Shown piece after piece: positions 22,336-34,639 of a stretch of DNA of 64,000 nt (the first letter of the stretch is position 1; each line of letters begins with the position of its first letter). The translations under genes and the position numbers were made by a program. The notes beneath the pieces are model-generated. The model was given only the letters and a program-made list of their open reading frames with translations, made no database searches and was not told the DNA's origin. Location of the stretch: the NCBI GenBank assembly GCA_029747015.1, contig JAKOGI010002276.1, forward strand, positions 32,501 through 96,500, read 5' to 3'. Source of the DNA: Carnegiea gigantea (lineage: Eukaryota; Streptophyta; Magnoliopsida; Caryophyllales; Cactaceae).

Positions 22336-23780
22336 AATCCTAGACAAATGGTCAGCTATAAGGTTCTCGGAACCTTTCTTATCCCTAATCTCACAGTCAA
22401 ACTCTTACAAAAGCAAGATCCATCTCACCAGTCTAGGTTTAGCATCCTTCTTAGAAAGAAGATGCGTAAGAGCAGAGTGATTAGTATAGACAATCACATG
22501 AGACCTAATCAGGTAAGGTCTAAACTTTTCAAAATCAAATATCATAGTTAAAAATTCTTTCTCAATAACAGTATAGTTCAGTTGGGCATCATTTAGAGTA
22601 TGACTAGCATAATAGATGACATGGGACTTCTTATCAACATGCTATCCTAGAACAACCCCAACAGCATAATCAGATGCCTCACATAATAATTCAAATGGCT
22701 CTCCCTAGATGGGAGGATGAGGAACGGGAGCAGAGGTCAAGACTTCCTTAAGTTTAGTGAAGGCCACAAGACATTCCTCTGAGAAGTGAAATGGCACCTC
22801 ATTAGCTAACACGTTGATCAAGGGCTTCGCTATCTTACTAGAGTCTCTAATGAATCGACGATAGAAGCCAGCATGTCCAAGAAAAGACCTTATCTCATTC
22901 ACACAGGTGGGAGGGAAAGATTAACAATCAAATCAGTCTTAGCCTTATCTACTTCAATCCCATCTTTAGAAATGATGTGGCCTAAGACTATTCCCTTTTT
23001 AACCATAAAATGATACTTCTTCCAGTTCAAAGTCAAATTTTTTTCCCTACACCTTTCCAACACTTTTCTCAGATTAGACAAACACTCATCAAAGGAAGAC
23101 CTAAATCCAGAAAAAGTCATCCATAAAAATTTTCATGCACTGTTCAACTAAATCTGAGAAAATGGAAATCATGCAATATTGAAAGGTAGCAGCGGCATTG
23201 CACAGTCCAAACGGCATTCGCCTAAAGGCATATGTCCCAAATGGGCAGGTAAAAGTAGTTTTCTCTTGATCCGCAGGAGCAGTAGAGATCTGGGTATAGT
23301 CAGAATATCCATCTAAAAAGCAGTAGAAGGAATGTCCAGCCAACCTCTCTAACATTTGGTCCAAGAAAGGAAGGGAAAAATAGTCTTTTCTAGTGGCAGC
23401 ATTCAATTTCCTATAATCGATACACACACGTCACCCAGCTTGGATACGAGTAGGGACTAACTCGTTTTTGTCATTTCCAATCACGGTAATACCGGTCTTC
23501 TTAGAAACAACTTGAACAGCGCTAACCCACTCACTATCAGAAATTGGGTGAATGATCCCATGGTCTAGCCACTTCAACACTTCCTTCTTAACTACTTCCT
23601 GAAAAGTTGGGTTCAAACGCCTTTGGCGGTCTCGGTAGGATTTAGCATTGTCCTCTAAATTAATTCTATGTTGCATAATGGAATGACTAATACCCTTAAT
23701 ATCCCCTAAAGTCCAACCTATGGCTTCCTTGTTCTCTCTAAGTAAGGCAATTAGTTTGTCCTCTTGGTCTCGGTCTAGAT
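22336..23780 (-). pseudogene. A reverse transcriptase and RNase H
   Basis: RT starts near 23780 (DKLIALLRENKEAIGWT, WLDHGIIHPISDSEWVS) and continues at 23101-23427 (CIDYRKLNAATRKD, FLDGYS with the first catalytic Asp, MPFGLCNAAATFQ, FMDDF with the Asp pair). A TGG to TGA change breaks the frame just before VCIDYRKLN-type sequence (about 23433). One extra T after FMDDF shifts the frame (about 23108). RT thumb and connection lie at 22705-23120 (RSFLGHAGFYRRFI). RNase H follows ([36 protein letters not shown]). Two stops, at 22642-22644 and 22405-22407, stand at the same codons as in element C. Confidence 0.88.
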
Positions 23781-26360
23781 CAGAAGTAACAATCACACGT
23801 AAAGATTCGTCAGGTCCTAGAAATGTATACTTAAGAGGGTTAGGAAGAGGCTTCAATTTGAGAGCAGGAGAGGAAACAGATTCATGCATAGATTCAGAAA
23901 CAGCAGTGAGCAAGCAATCAGCAATAGAGCACAAGTCATCAAACTCGAACACATCATATTCAGGCTCATCATTTACAAGAAAAGACTCATACTCAGCAGC
24001 AAACATTTCATCAAAAGCATCATCAAATATAGAATCTTCCACCCAGTTAAGAGTAGAAAACTCCATATCATCAAAACCAGGGGGTTGCCTTTGCATGTTA
24101 AAGATGTTCAGTTCAATAGTCATATTGCCAAAAGGTAGTCTCATCATTCCATTCCTGCAATTAATGAGGGTATTGGCAGTGGCCAAGAAAGGACGCTCTA
24201 GAATCACAAGAACTTGACTAGCCAAATTTGACACCTTCTCTATTTCAATTACAATAAAGTCCACTAGGTAAATAAATTCATCCACTCTAATTAGTACATC
24301 CTCAACAATACCCCTAGGCAACCTGGTCGATCTATCAGTCAATTGAACGACCATCTTGGTAGGTTTCAGCTCATCTAACCCTAACCTCTCATACTCAGTG
24401 AAGGGTATCAAGTTGACACTAATCTCTAAATTGAGCAGAGCTCTATGAATAAGTTGGTCCCCTATAACTATAGAAATAGTAGGGCATGCGGAGTCCTTAT
24501 ACTTCACTGGGATCTGGTGAGAAAGGATAGAACTAGTGCCAGAAGCTAAGAAAGCCTTTTTAGGGACACTAGTGACTCTCTTAGTTATACACAGATCCTT
24601 TAAAAATCTAGCGTATAGAGGCATCTGCTGAATAGCATCGAGTAAGGGAATGTTCATCTTGACTTGAGAGAAGGTCTCTCTTATTTTCTCCACATGTGCG
24701 TAGTCTTTCTTCTTAAGCCTACGGGGAAAAGAAGCAAAAGGCATATGGACTTTCTCAGTAGAAGAATCTATAGGAGGCTTAACTAAATCAGAGAAAGCTT
24801 TCTCCTTAGACTCCTCTTTCTTAGAAGGTGACTTAAGAGAGAGAGGAGCATCAAAATCATTGAGGACACCATCAGTAACATCCTCTGGCTTACTGGATGA
24901 ACCAGTATCTGGGGAAGAAGAAGAAGAAGAAGAAGAAGAAGAAGAAGAAGAATTCTGAAAAAATTGGTGAGGATACATGCAAGGTTCATTGGGATTTCTC
25001 ACTTGATTGTCAATCTCTCAATCGGATTGAAGAGATATAACTGCATTCACTTTCCTCATAGACTCACTAGGGTTAGCATCAGAAGACGAAGAGGTATGAT
25101 CCTTAGGGTTTACCTCAGGTTGACTTGAAAAAGTACCTGACTTCCTAGAAGACGATGTTAATTGGGAAACCTATTCAATCATCATTCGCATCACTTTCTC
25201 TATATTAGCACTTATCATTCTCTCCACATTATTGTTAATTCTCCTCTCCATTCTATCAATATCAGTGTAACCAGAAGGAGGTTGAGCTTGAGCTACAGGG
25301 GGTCTAGGTGCATTGGGCACACCAGGAAAAGCCGATCTTTGAAAAGAATTGGGAGGATGGGAAATAGGGTTGGAATTAGGAATTGCAGCATTCGGTCCAT
25401 TACTCCAAGAAAAGTTAGGGTGATTCCTCCACCCTGGATTATAACAAGGGGAAAATCGGTCGTTCTTTGGTCTCTGGAAGGCCATACTCACTTGCTCTTA
25501 TCCAGTTGCTAATTGATGAGCAAAATAAGGACAAGCACTTAAGGAATGATCTAAGGCCTAACAGTGGGAATAAGACACAGCAAAAGTCTGAGATATCTGG
25601 GGCATTTGGGGAGACAACCCCTTTAACATATTTTCTAGAACAGCAATCTTAGACTCCAAGTGACTTACATCAGAGACTGAATGCACCCCACCCCTTGTAA
25701 TCCTAGAACTTAGACTGTCATCACGGGCAGTTTTTCATTGCATAGTTTTTTCAGCTAAGTCCTCTAGAAATTCCCAAGCAGTCGTGGCGCTCTTAGAAAG
25801 AAAGCCACCCTGACACATGGACTCTGCCATGGTTCTAGTTTGTTGGCCAAGTCCTTCATAAACAATCTGGCACAAATGTGCCTGGTCTAGACCATGACGA
25901 GGGCACTGGGCTAACAAATTTTTAAACCTATCAAAATATTTCCAAAATGATTTCCTATCGAGTTGCACAAATTGATTAATCTCATTCCTCAGTGCAACAG
26001 TCTTGGCATTAGGAAAATATTTTCTTAAGAATAATCGTACAAAATCATTCCAAGAAGCAACAGAATTAGCAGCCAAGCCATACGTCCAATATTTAGTAGA
26101 ATCTTTTAAAGTAAAAGGAATTAATTTCATACGCACAACATCAATGGGGTTATTAGGAAAATACATCGTAGAGCACACTTCTTCGAATTCCCTCAAAAAT
26201 AAATAAGCATCCTCTAAACCAGTAAATTTAGGAGCATCTGAATATAATGAGGCCTCAATTCGAAAGTAATATTCGGTCCAAGGTCAGGTATAGTAAAACA
26301 AGATGGCAAAGTAGTCGTAGGAGGATAGAAGATATCACTCAAAGATCTTTCTTGTGCCAT
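23781..26360 (-). pseudogene. A gag and protease
   Basis: Gag starts at the ATG at 26360 (MAQERSLSDIFYPP). The retrotransposon-gag domain lies at 25735-26196 (FPNNPIDVVRMKLIPF, SWNDFVRLFLRKYFP, QIVYEGLGQQTRTM). A decayed zinc knuckle containing a stop (25558-25560) follows, then NPGWRNHPNFSWS near 25430. A 523-codon open frame (23431-25002) carries a Ser run, the protease and the start of RT. The protease active site reads ALLNLEIS (about 24411-24440), so the catalytic Asp is Asn and the Gly is Glu. The protease is therefore dead although the frame is open. Confidence 0.88.
24914..24952. repeat. (GAA)13 microsatellite inside A gag-pol
   Basis: 39 nt of GAA repeats on the plus strand, coding a poly-Ser run on the minus strand near the start of the 523-codon frame. 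The aligned part of C has no such expansion. Confidence 0.95.
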
Positions 26361-27319
26361 TTCTTCGATTTTAAGTTTGGGTTCAGATTCAGGTGTTAAT
26401 TCAACCTCGGAGTCAGGTTCACTTCTAACAAGTCAATTATTTTTAGGATTTCTAGCCCAACTAGTCATATAAATCCCACACCCTCACCAAAGGTTCTATT
26501 TTTGGTCTTCTCTTTTTCTCTTTTTTTCCTTTCTTTTTGGTTTTTCTATTTTTTTTTCTTTTCTTTTTCTTTCTTGAAAGCCACAAAACAAAACAAAAAA
26601 AAATAGTCAATCAAAACTAAAAACAATTTACAGACAGAAAATAAGCAAAATTCAAACAAAAGCACAAGCACAAAGAAACTCAAAGTAAATAAAAAAAATA
26701 AAACTACACCTAAACAACCTAATTCTAAAAATAAAATTCAAAACAGAAAATAAGACTCTAAATCAGAACTAAATATACAGTAAATTTTACACAATCACAA
26801 AGGACATAAATGTAATTTTCTCGGATTTTTTCTATCCTTGAATAGTGCAGAAAAATGCAAATAGATTATTGAGTCCAAAATTTACAGAAAAATCATGACA
26901 ACTCCAAAAATTCCACAAAAATTGACACAAACTCTAAAAATTATTCTGAATCTAGAAAAAATATCAAAGTAGCAAAAATCACACCAGAATTTGCCCAGAA
27001 AATTCGAACAGATTATGAATTGTTGAAAAATCTGCACTGATTGTTTTTCTCCAGATCAGTTCCACTTTGTGTCTTTTGCTGCACATAAGCCAAATGCGTT
27101 AGTACTGTTCTTTTAGCAAATAATAAACTCTAAAAATAAAATTAATCTCGACAAACATCAAAAATCGGCATACTAACTAAATTCAAAATTAAAATTAAAC
27201 TAATTTTTTGAAACGAATTAACGACTCAACTAAAACTAAAAATCACAACTCAAACGAAAACAACTCGAACGACTCGAATACTAAACTACGACTCGATGAA
27301 ACCTAATTTCACAAACTCA
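26361..27319 (-). other. A 5' untranslated leader
   Basis: About 1 kb of A/T-rich sequence between the primer-binding site and the gag ATG, with poly-pyrimidine runs (26495-26575 plus view) and no conserved frame. Element C retains only the first ~345 bp next to its gag. Confidence 0.65.
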
Positions 27320-27337
27320 TCCCCGATAACGGCGTTA
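27320..27337 (-). other. Primer-binding site of A (Asp tRNA type)
   Basis: The minus strand reads TAACGCCGTTATCGGGGA, a degraded form of the TGGCGCCGTTGCCGGGGA site found in many plant gypsy elements and complementary to Asp tRNA. It lies 6 nt inside the 5' LTR. Confidence 0.7.
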
Positions 27338-27343
27338 AAAACT

Positions 27344-28796
27344 TGTTGTGATTTTCCACAAGTATACGATTAATCATTGTAGGAATTACGGATGTTGTCC
27401 TCAGGGATCAGATTACAAACTTGGGTTACCAAAAATTCTAAACTAAATTAAAACTTGATACTAAGCTAACCAACTCCGAAGTCTAGTTATGACACAAGTT
27501 AAGGGACTAAATGAAGATGATTGATTCATAAAATTAAGAACAATACTCCAATTTGCAAGGTGCGTAGCCAAAACAAGCATGGAAAACCAAACTACAAATA
27601 ACTTCAACCACTAACACTTTGCCGTAGTTCTTTGTTTAGCCATGATTTGTGACCGAGCGGTGCTATCATTGAAGCAGAGCAAACAACACCAGGAGGAACA
27701 CTATACAGAGCCGAAATCCACAACCAAGCTTCAGAGAATCCTTACTAGAAATTCAAAGTTTGTAAATCTGACTCAAAAGCTGAATTTTCCATTCAAATTA
27801 AATTAAATCAAGAATCAAGAATTACACAAGTAAGTGAATTGTAACTAGATCTGAGAACGAAAATCAACAAAAACAACAATTGAAACTGGAAAACTCTACT
27901 CTACTCTACCCCCTGCTCTCCTTCTGCTGCTCTGTTTCTTTCGCCCATAAAACGAAGCCTCGAGCCCCTTCAGCGCCACTTTCTTTGCCTGGTAACCATT
28001 GCATTTAAGATGATGATGATGATTATGGATAACGATGGAGGAGAGAGAAGAAGTAACGGATGAGGAGAAGGAAGTGAGGAGGTCAGTTCGTGGCCCTGTT
28101 TTTGGGTTCTCTGAACTTGAACCGTCGAGCCAGAAGAGGGGAAGGGGATGGGGGGGCTGAGTGTGACACAAATGAAGCAATAAATGTTGATGAAAGAGGA
28201 GAGAGAGTGGAAGTAACGGCTATGGAGGAAGATGAAGAGCCACGAAAACTGCCCTGTATTTTTTTCAGCACGGATTTTGTGAGATGAGGAAGAAGAAGAA
28301 AAGGAGGAGATAGGGGGGCTGAGTGTCACGTGTAAGGGGCATGGATGTTAAGTGAAAGAGAGAGAGGGAGACCAGGTCTGGGTTAAGCATCTAGGCCTGG
28401 GAACGAGAAGAGAGAAGACGGCCTGGGGAAAACGTTGAGCCGCAGTGAGCAAGAAGGACACAAGCTCACTGTGAGAGAGAAAAGAGAGCTGCTGATGAGG
28501 GAGAGGAGAAATCTGGGCCAGTGGGCCGAGAGAGAGAAGAGGGAAGAGAGAGAATGGAAGAAGGAAGAGGAAAAATAAGGCCGGGCTACTGTATTGATGC
28601 TATTGGGCTCGGCTCTCCTTCTCTTCTATTTTTCCTTGCTTGATCCAATCCTTGAGCTAGTAATTTATTTTTCCAATTTTATTTTCAATTCCTACAAAAT
28701 TAACAAAAATATTACTAAAATTCTAATTAACTAATTTATTTCAAGCAATTATTAGATAATTTAAGGGTATAAAATGTCAAAATTTCAGGTTGAACA
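27344..28796 (-). repeat. A 5' LTR (right)
   Basis: Direct repeat of 18145-19593. As the 5' copy on the minus strand it holds the element's promoter. It keeps CACGTG (28327-28332, in TGTCACGTGTAAG), a G-box core that is mutated in the other copy. Confidence 0.95.
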
Positions 28797-28801
28797 TTAT
28801 T
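28797..28801. repeat. Target-site duplication of element A, right copy
   Basis: TTATT; the left copy is CTATT at 18140-18144. Confidence 0.75.
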
Positions 28802-29820
28802 TGAAGAATTCAATTAATTAATAACAAAAGGGTGCAATCGCATATAGAATTCAATCTTTTTTTGAAACAAATTGAATTACCTAAACTAACAAGTCATTCT
28901 TTTAAATGCCCTGGTTTAGCCTAAGTTAAAGATTTTGATCGCTAAAAGTCCTCTTAACAAGTGAATCTCTTTCAAGTATTGCTAAATCAACTCCTATCTC
29001 GTCAATCAAATAGCAAGTTTTATCTTTCAGCCCTTCACTTAACTATTTAGAATCAGCGAATGAATTTAGACAAAATTCAAACACAACAATTACACACACA
29101 AGATAGAATTCAACCAATCCTAATTAATAACAAGAACAATTAGATAAAAACAAAAGATTTCAACATCAATACTTAACTAACAATCCCTAGATTGAGAAAA
29201 CTACTCACACATATTCAAATCAATAAAACTAAGCAGAGTTTTGAGAGAAGAAAACTTAACATAATTGGAGATCTGTCAAGGGTTTCGCAACTTCAAAAGG
29301 GCTCTAAAGCAGCAAGCAATTCTTCAGCACTCACACTCAAAACTATGAGTAATCTAAACTAAGCTACTACATATGGAAAAGGAATGAAAAACTAGATAGA
29401 ATAGTTCTCTTCTTTGTTGTGTTCTGCACGCTTCTTGCTGTGAAAATGGCCTTATTTATAGAGAAATACAATCAAACTTAGCCACACGATGAGGAAAAAT
29501 GAATAGGTTAGCAGTTATGCCTTCACTATGGACCGTGGCCTTCACCCCGGACAGTCTGTGGAGGGCTCTGTCTCGATGATCTTTTGTTCTTTCTTCTTTT
29601 TACGGGCAAGTTGACTTGGGCGTGTCCTCGAGAAGTCAAATTATACTCAATTACGGTCAACTTTGGTGCCAAATGGTCCAAAAACCTACAAAACATAGAA
29701 AAGAACCATACCAAAGTGTAAAGCAAAAAAAGAAGTATAAATTATAACATAAAGCACATAATTCTCCCTGAAAAAGGCACAAAATAACCTCAAAATGATA
29801 TACACTTTAAGCACTTATCA
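28802..29820 (-). repeat. B 3' LTR, second part
   Basis: Resumes the LTR exactly where A interrupted it (TGAAGAATTCAAT) and matches 36323-37387. It lacks about 75 bp present in the other LTR around 36340-36420. It ends GCACTTATCA. The TATA box CTCTATAAATAAG (minus) lies at 29451-29463 and is conserved in the partner. Confidence 0.92.
29451..29463 (-). promoter_or_regulatory. TATA box of B 3' LTR
   Basis: Minus CTCTATAAATAAG, identical in the 5' LTR at 37039-37051. The conservation between LTR copies and the good match to plant TATA boxes make this the likely core promoter. Confidence 0.65.
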
Positions 29821-31661
29821 AATTCTCCCATGCCTAAATCATTGCTTCTCCCCAAGCAGTCATGAAATTGAGGCTAAAGATAGGAATAACTTCCTTGGGA
29901 AGACATCAGTAGCAGCATCAACAACCAAATCAACCTAAGAAGTTCGGCTTAAAAGTAATGAAAAATTTACAAGCATGAAAAAGGAAATTTTCAAAAAAAG
30001 ATAAGGACCATCGTATCAGAACATTAAATCAGTTACTCAAATCAACTTAAATAATCGTATTAGCATATTACATGAAGTAGAGCCTAGAAGAACCAATAGA
30101 ACCTCACTTTAGAGATGAGGCATTCATCACTCATGTGTTTGAAAATAAATCGCGGTTCTCTCAAATTCCATTCCGTAGAACCAAATCAACCATAAGCTTG
30201 ATAGGACTCTCTAATTCACAACCATTATAATGCAAAACACACAAGGCAATTATAAGGATTTTTAAGGGTTATAACAAGGCAAATGGGTAAAGGTAAGAAG
30301 GGAACAAACATTTTAGGTCTTGTGAAGCTAAAAGCCAAAGACTTAGAGCATAAACCATCATTTCCTAACAATATTATACTCCTTAAAATATCAACAACAT
30401 CCCCAAGTGATGTCACAAGAAAAAGTGCCTAATATAAAACCAATGCCAATATCCTCTTATTGCATCATTTTTCTTCTTTTTTTGTTTTTTTCCCTTTGTA
30501 TTTGTTTTTTCCTTTTGTTTTTTTTCAACATATATACATTTTTTTCTACACACCTTTGGTGTGCCTTGAGTTCATTTCTCTTTCTCTTTTTTCGAGGAGG
30601 TTAATGGCAAAGGAAACTACACATTTTTAACACTTTTCTTACAACTCACAAAGCATAACCCAATTGACTTTGAAGTGAAAAATAAAGCATGAATCCCTTA
30701 TCATATCTAACCAAACCATAAAAAGGTTATTATCCACAAACTACTCCCAATCAACTATGAAAACTCTATAGTCTTGGTTAAAAAGGGTAAGACGTACATA
30801 CGTGTTTAGCTAAAGATAACAATATAGGTTCTTATAAAAAAAAGGTAAAGGATTAAAGGGGTAGCAAGTGGTAAATTATTCACATAAATGAGGCTATTTG
30901 GTCAATATAGCTTATAAACTCAAAGAATGCCTCAATCATATTGCCTAAATGTGCATGCTAAATGTGGTCTTGAAGAAGAGTCAAAGCAAGTTTTAGAGAC
31001 TTAAAATCCAGGAAGGGTCACACATGAAAAGAAATATGAGACTAAATTGATGAATTAGTCTATTTAGGCTCAAAAACTCATAGGACAAGGCTCATCTAGC
31101 TCTTGGAATTTCATATGCGAAACACTCATGCCAAGAATTATTAAGCAAGCAACTCATATCCAATGTGAAGGTCAAAACATGAAGCACAATTCGAAACTGT
31201 GAAACAAACATTTTATTCAGAAATAGGCTAAACAAAAAGGGTCAAAATACGCAAAAGAAAGCCACTTAGTCTAAAGACTCATCATTGAAGGATTTATAGG
31301 CTTTCTTTATTTTTGTATTTTAATTTTTTTGATTTTTGATTTTTCTTTTTCTTTGTTTTGTTTTTTGTTGCAACAAAAAACTAAAAGTTGTCAAAACAAA
31401 ACTAAAATGAAGAAAGAGACATAGAAAACTAAATGATCAACCTAAAAATGCAAATTAAACACAAAAAAAAACACAAATTATCACACAACCACAACACACA
31501 AACTAAAACAAGTCCCCCATACTTGGACAATGCATTGTCCTCAATGCAAGCATAAGACTCTAAAAAGGAGGAGGATGGGGTGGAGAAGAAGAAGGAGGGT
31601 GGAGTTGAGAAATGTGCTAGTCTCACCAGGTCACTAAGCAGTCCCTAAAGTCTTGAAAATA
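29821..31661 (-). other. B 3' non-coding region
   Basis: Between ORF1 and the 3' LTR. It begins with the polypurine tract GGGAGAATT (minus, 29821-29829). T-rich tracts lie at 30465-30600 and 31305-31375 (plus view). No open frame with family resemblance. Confidence 0.6.
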
Positions 31662-32865
31662 TTAGTTCTGAGAGGCAATCATCCCACAAAACTCATCACG
31701 GTGCTCCTGAATAAAGCCCCTGAGTGAGGCATACTCAATTTCTACATAAGCTGGTAGAGAAGCTTGCTCCTCTTGAATTGACCTAAGGGTATCATGCATG
31801 TCAGGATAGTCATAAGAGGAGGATGGTTGGGAGGAACGAGAAGGCCTAGGGTGAGGAGGTGGGGCAGGTTGCACCAACTCTTTATCACCGAGTAAAAAAT
31901 ATAGATTAGCCCGGTTCAGGAGAGAGGTGTTATCAACATTTGGGAGAGGTATAAACCGTTTCCCAGGATAAATCCAACAAATACACCTACCATCAACTTT
32001 ACAAAATTTTATTTGTTCAAAAGCGGCCAAGTTCAACCGCTCCGACCTGTGACTTTGTCATCAGGGTTTGGTTCAACTCCAACCAACCTAGCAATGGGGG
32101 TAATAAGGTCCCCAATAATAGTCCTATGTGTAGAACTAGTGGCTGCACTATATAACTGATTGACCAAGAATGACCCAAGGTGAATCCTGTCACCTTCAAG
32201 CATGCTATACAAAAAATATAATTCAGATAGACGAGGCACATTGATGCCATCCTCCCGGGCAACCATACCACAAGCTAGTAAACATTGGGCCACATGAATA
32301 CAAGGGTTTCGAATAGCCTTGCCTTTTGAATTACTAGTGTCATACCGATAATCCCTAGAAAGTTCGTGCCAAAAAGCATTTGAATTAAACTCAAGGAGAT
32401 GTCGACGTGGAGGGTCCATACTTGGTGGAAAACCAAATATACTACTGAAGGCACTTAACTTAAGCTCATAGACCTCCCTATTAAGATAAAAGAAATTGTA
32501 GCCCTCTTCACACCGAGGGCCACTCGTGACCTCAATATGCAATGTGCTTAGAAATTTAATCTTGAGGTCCTGTTAGGTATGGTCCCTAGTTTCTAAAAAT
32601 TGGCCCACCCCGCCCCATGCAAACAACCAATGAATATCATCTAACAATCCCAAACTATTCAACACATCCTCATCATAATATCGAGTAGCTGCCACACATT
32701 TACTACTCAAAGCATTATATCTGGCAATGTATTTGGGATTAGCTAAATTGAGGTGCCTTGATTTCTTATAGCAGTTGATGTGCAGGAGCTTCGGGGAGCT
32801 CATTGCGGGGATTAACTTGAAGTCCCGACTTCTTGTACGGTTCTTACATTCTTATTTGGTGCCAT
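31662..32865 (-). pseudogene. Athila ORF1 (env-position) of element B, broken
   Basis: About 400 codons on the minus strand between pol remnants and the 3' LTR, in the place of the Athila ORF1 family. The ATG at 32865 opens MAPNKNVRTVQEVGTSS then stops. Frames at 32573-32803 (LNSLGLLDDIHWLFAWGG), 32033-32542 (LSAFSSIFGFP, NSKGKAIRNPCIHVAQC, VPRLSELYFLYSMLEGD) and 31662-32036 (GRCICWIYPGKRFIPLP, ANLYFLLGDKELVQ, then a Pro/Ser-rich tail and a short helical end) continue it. At least two frameshifts and early stops break it. The family's function is unknown; no signal peptide or clear transmembrane segment is visible. Confidence 0.75.
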
Positions 32866-33330
32866 AATGGTGCAATGAGGATGGGAAAAACTTGAATAAC
32901 TAAACTAAAAAGAAAATGCTAGAAAATGTAAAATTTTAGAAAAGGGAAGTAAATAGTGAAGAAATATGGAAGAAAAAATGGAATTTGGAAGAATAAAAGT
33001 GAAAATGGAGTTATGGAAGTTGTCGGTATAGTAATGGAAAGAATGGAGGAGAAAGAAGGCATGAAAGTGAAAAACAAAGTGAGAATTGGGGTTTAGGAGA
33101 ACAAAGGAAGAAAAAAGAGAAGAAATTTGGTGGAATTTGGTGAAAAATTGAAGGTTTAAGGTGAAGTGGTTATGGAGGTTTTAGAGAGAGAATGGAGGGT
33201 TTAGAGAGAGTGTGTGTCGAGTTTGAGGAAGAAGATGAAAAGAATTGGGTCAAAGAGGGCTTGAAAACCCTTGACCGCAGATACGGGGCTCACCACGGAC
33301 CGTCGTGGTGGCCACAGATGGTCCGTGGTC
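32866..33330 (-). other. Pyrimidine-rich leader before B ORF1, with GC-rich inverted repeat upstream
   Basis: On the minus strand about 380 nt (33250 to 32866) are C/T/A-rich and G-poor (CTCTCTCTAAACCCTCC, TTCTTCTCTTTTTTCTTCC), like an unstructured 5' UTR. Just upstream (33285-33330) is a GC-rich patch with the inverted pair CCACGGACC and GGTCCGTGG. A similar leader stands before ORF1 in element E. Confidence 0.5.
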
Positions 33331-33539
33331 CACTCTAGTCCCACCTCTTGTGTATTTTTGTCTCCTTTTTTTCCTTCTTTTTTTCTTTAAAGCCTCTACG
33401 GACCGTGATGGATCCGTGGGGGCTCTATAAAACCTCTTATTATATTTTTTTCTTTTTTTTCTCTTTTCTTCTTTTTGTCTATCTTAATCAATTTCTAGTG
33501 AAGGTTCTAAAATCCAAAAACAAAATACAATAAAAGAGT

Positions 33540-34276
33540 ACAAATAAATGAAAAAAAAGGTAAAACAAACACTTTGGTTGCCTCCCAAGAAGCGCTTGTT
33601 TAAGGTCAGAAACTTGACATTTCTTCTATTTCGCTTCAGGTTTAATGAAAATGTGGGCGTCGTTTTTGTCACGAACCATGAAATTGAAATCTTTCAACTG
33701 AAAGTACCACCTTAGATACTTAGGTTGGAGGTCCTTCTTAATCATCAAATGACGCCATAGCATATTGTCAGCATACAAGACAAATCAGTAATGTGCTCCA
33801 TTAGATGGACCACTATCACCATGTTTAACCCCAAGATTGAAAACAAAATCGACTCCTTCCATGGGAGGTAAAGAACGAACTACTTGAGCGAACCTACAAT
33901 AATCACTCATGGATGATACATTCGAAGCATAGGCCTCAACCTTGGGTATGTTAGGTGGCGTGGGAGCAGCCAACTCCACCTTAATATAACCTTAGTTGGG
34001 ATCCTCAGTAGAAATCCAATCAGACTCAGAAGGGTCGAGATCACTCCAACCATCCTCTATTTCAATTTCAGGGGAAAGGGAAAGTATATTAGACACTGAA
34101 GAATTGGGGGAAACAACTTTTTCATCCATGAAACTAAACGTAGCATAACACCCCCCACTTTAAATGTTATCCGTCCTCTTTTTACATCAATAATGCAACC
34201 TGAAGTAGCCAAGAAGGGCCTACAAAGAATAATTTGGCATCATTGGTCTTAGTCATATAAGCAATGATAAAATCTT
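33540..34276 (-). pseudogene. B residual pol segment: RT/integrase deleted
   Basis: After the protease the minus strand reads on through SFMDEKVVSPNSSVSN, KVELAAPTPPNIPKVEAYAS and then LQPKYLRWYFQLKDFNF, the last resembling the KPRLIRW...EF tail of gypsy RNase H. It then reaches AAGCGCTTCTTGGGAGGCAA (about 33575-33595), a phrase I associate with the spacer after Athila integrase. No RT palm, YMDD-type or DDE motif occurs. A precise breakpoint cannot be given from one copy. Confidence 0.65.
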
Positions 34277-34480
34277 CTAACACCCAAAATCTCCTATTTT
34301 TATAGGCACATCCTCCAACGTACCCAAAGGTTGCATTTTGAAACCATCTACTAATTGGAGTGAAAAGGGTGCGGGTCGCAATGGCCCTAATTGAAGCTTG
34401 TGAAATATACAGTAGTGCATCAAACTGACACTTGCACCAAGGTCACATAGAGCTCTTTCGATTTTCATTTTCCTATGATA
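34180..34480 (-). pseudogene. B aspartic protease
   Basis: Minus-strand frame at 34277-34468: ALCDLGASVSLMHYCIF, with the catalytic Asp and DLGAS core intact, followed by QLVDGFKMQPLGTLEDVPIK. Downstream, out of frame, are PSWLLQV and ITFKVGG-like remnants. This is the gypsy retropepsin that processes gag-pol. Active-site residues are kept but the surrounding frame is broken. Confidence 0.75.
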
Positions 34481-34639
34481 CAGGGGATAGAAAAGCTACC
34501 TAGGTTAGGAATTATGGGTGGAAAAACTGTGGGAATCTCAACAGCTATCATCTTCTATAAAGGTTATGGGCTTGCCACCATCATTTCTTTCCTTACTCGC
34601 AACCGTGATGACTTCTCTACCCTCCTTTGTCCTCAGGAT

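Larger units (their letters stand above)
18145..28796 (-). mobile_element. Athila-type Ty3/gypsy element A, two LTRs, nested in B
   Basis: A 10,652-bp element read on the minus strand with LTRs of about 1.45 kb (18145-19593 and 27344-28796). Both begin TGTTGT and end GGTTGAACA (plus view). It has an Asp-like primer-binding site, gag, protease, RT, RNase H, integrase and a polypurine tract. Pol order PR-RT-RH-IN identifies Ty3/gypsy; the domain sequences match the Athila type. It lacks the Athila ORF1 and has instead a ~1.4-kb non-coding 3' region shared with C. The LTRs agree at roughly nine in ten positions over the part compared by eye. The RT and IN catalytic residues are intact, but stops, frameshifts and a mutated protease Asp leave it inactive. 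Confidence 0.95.
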
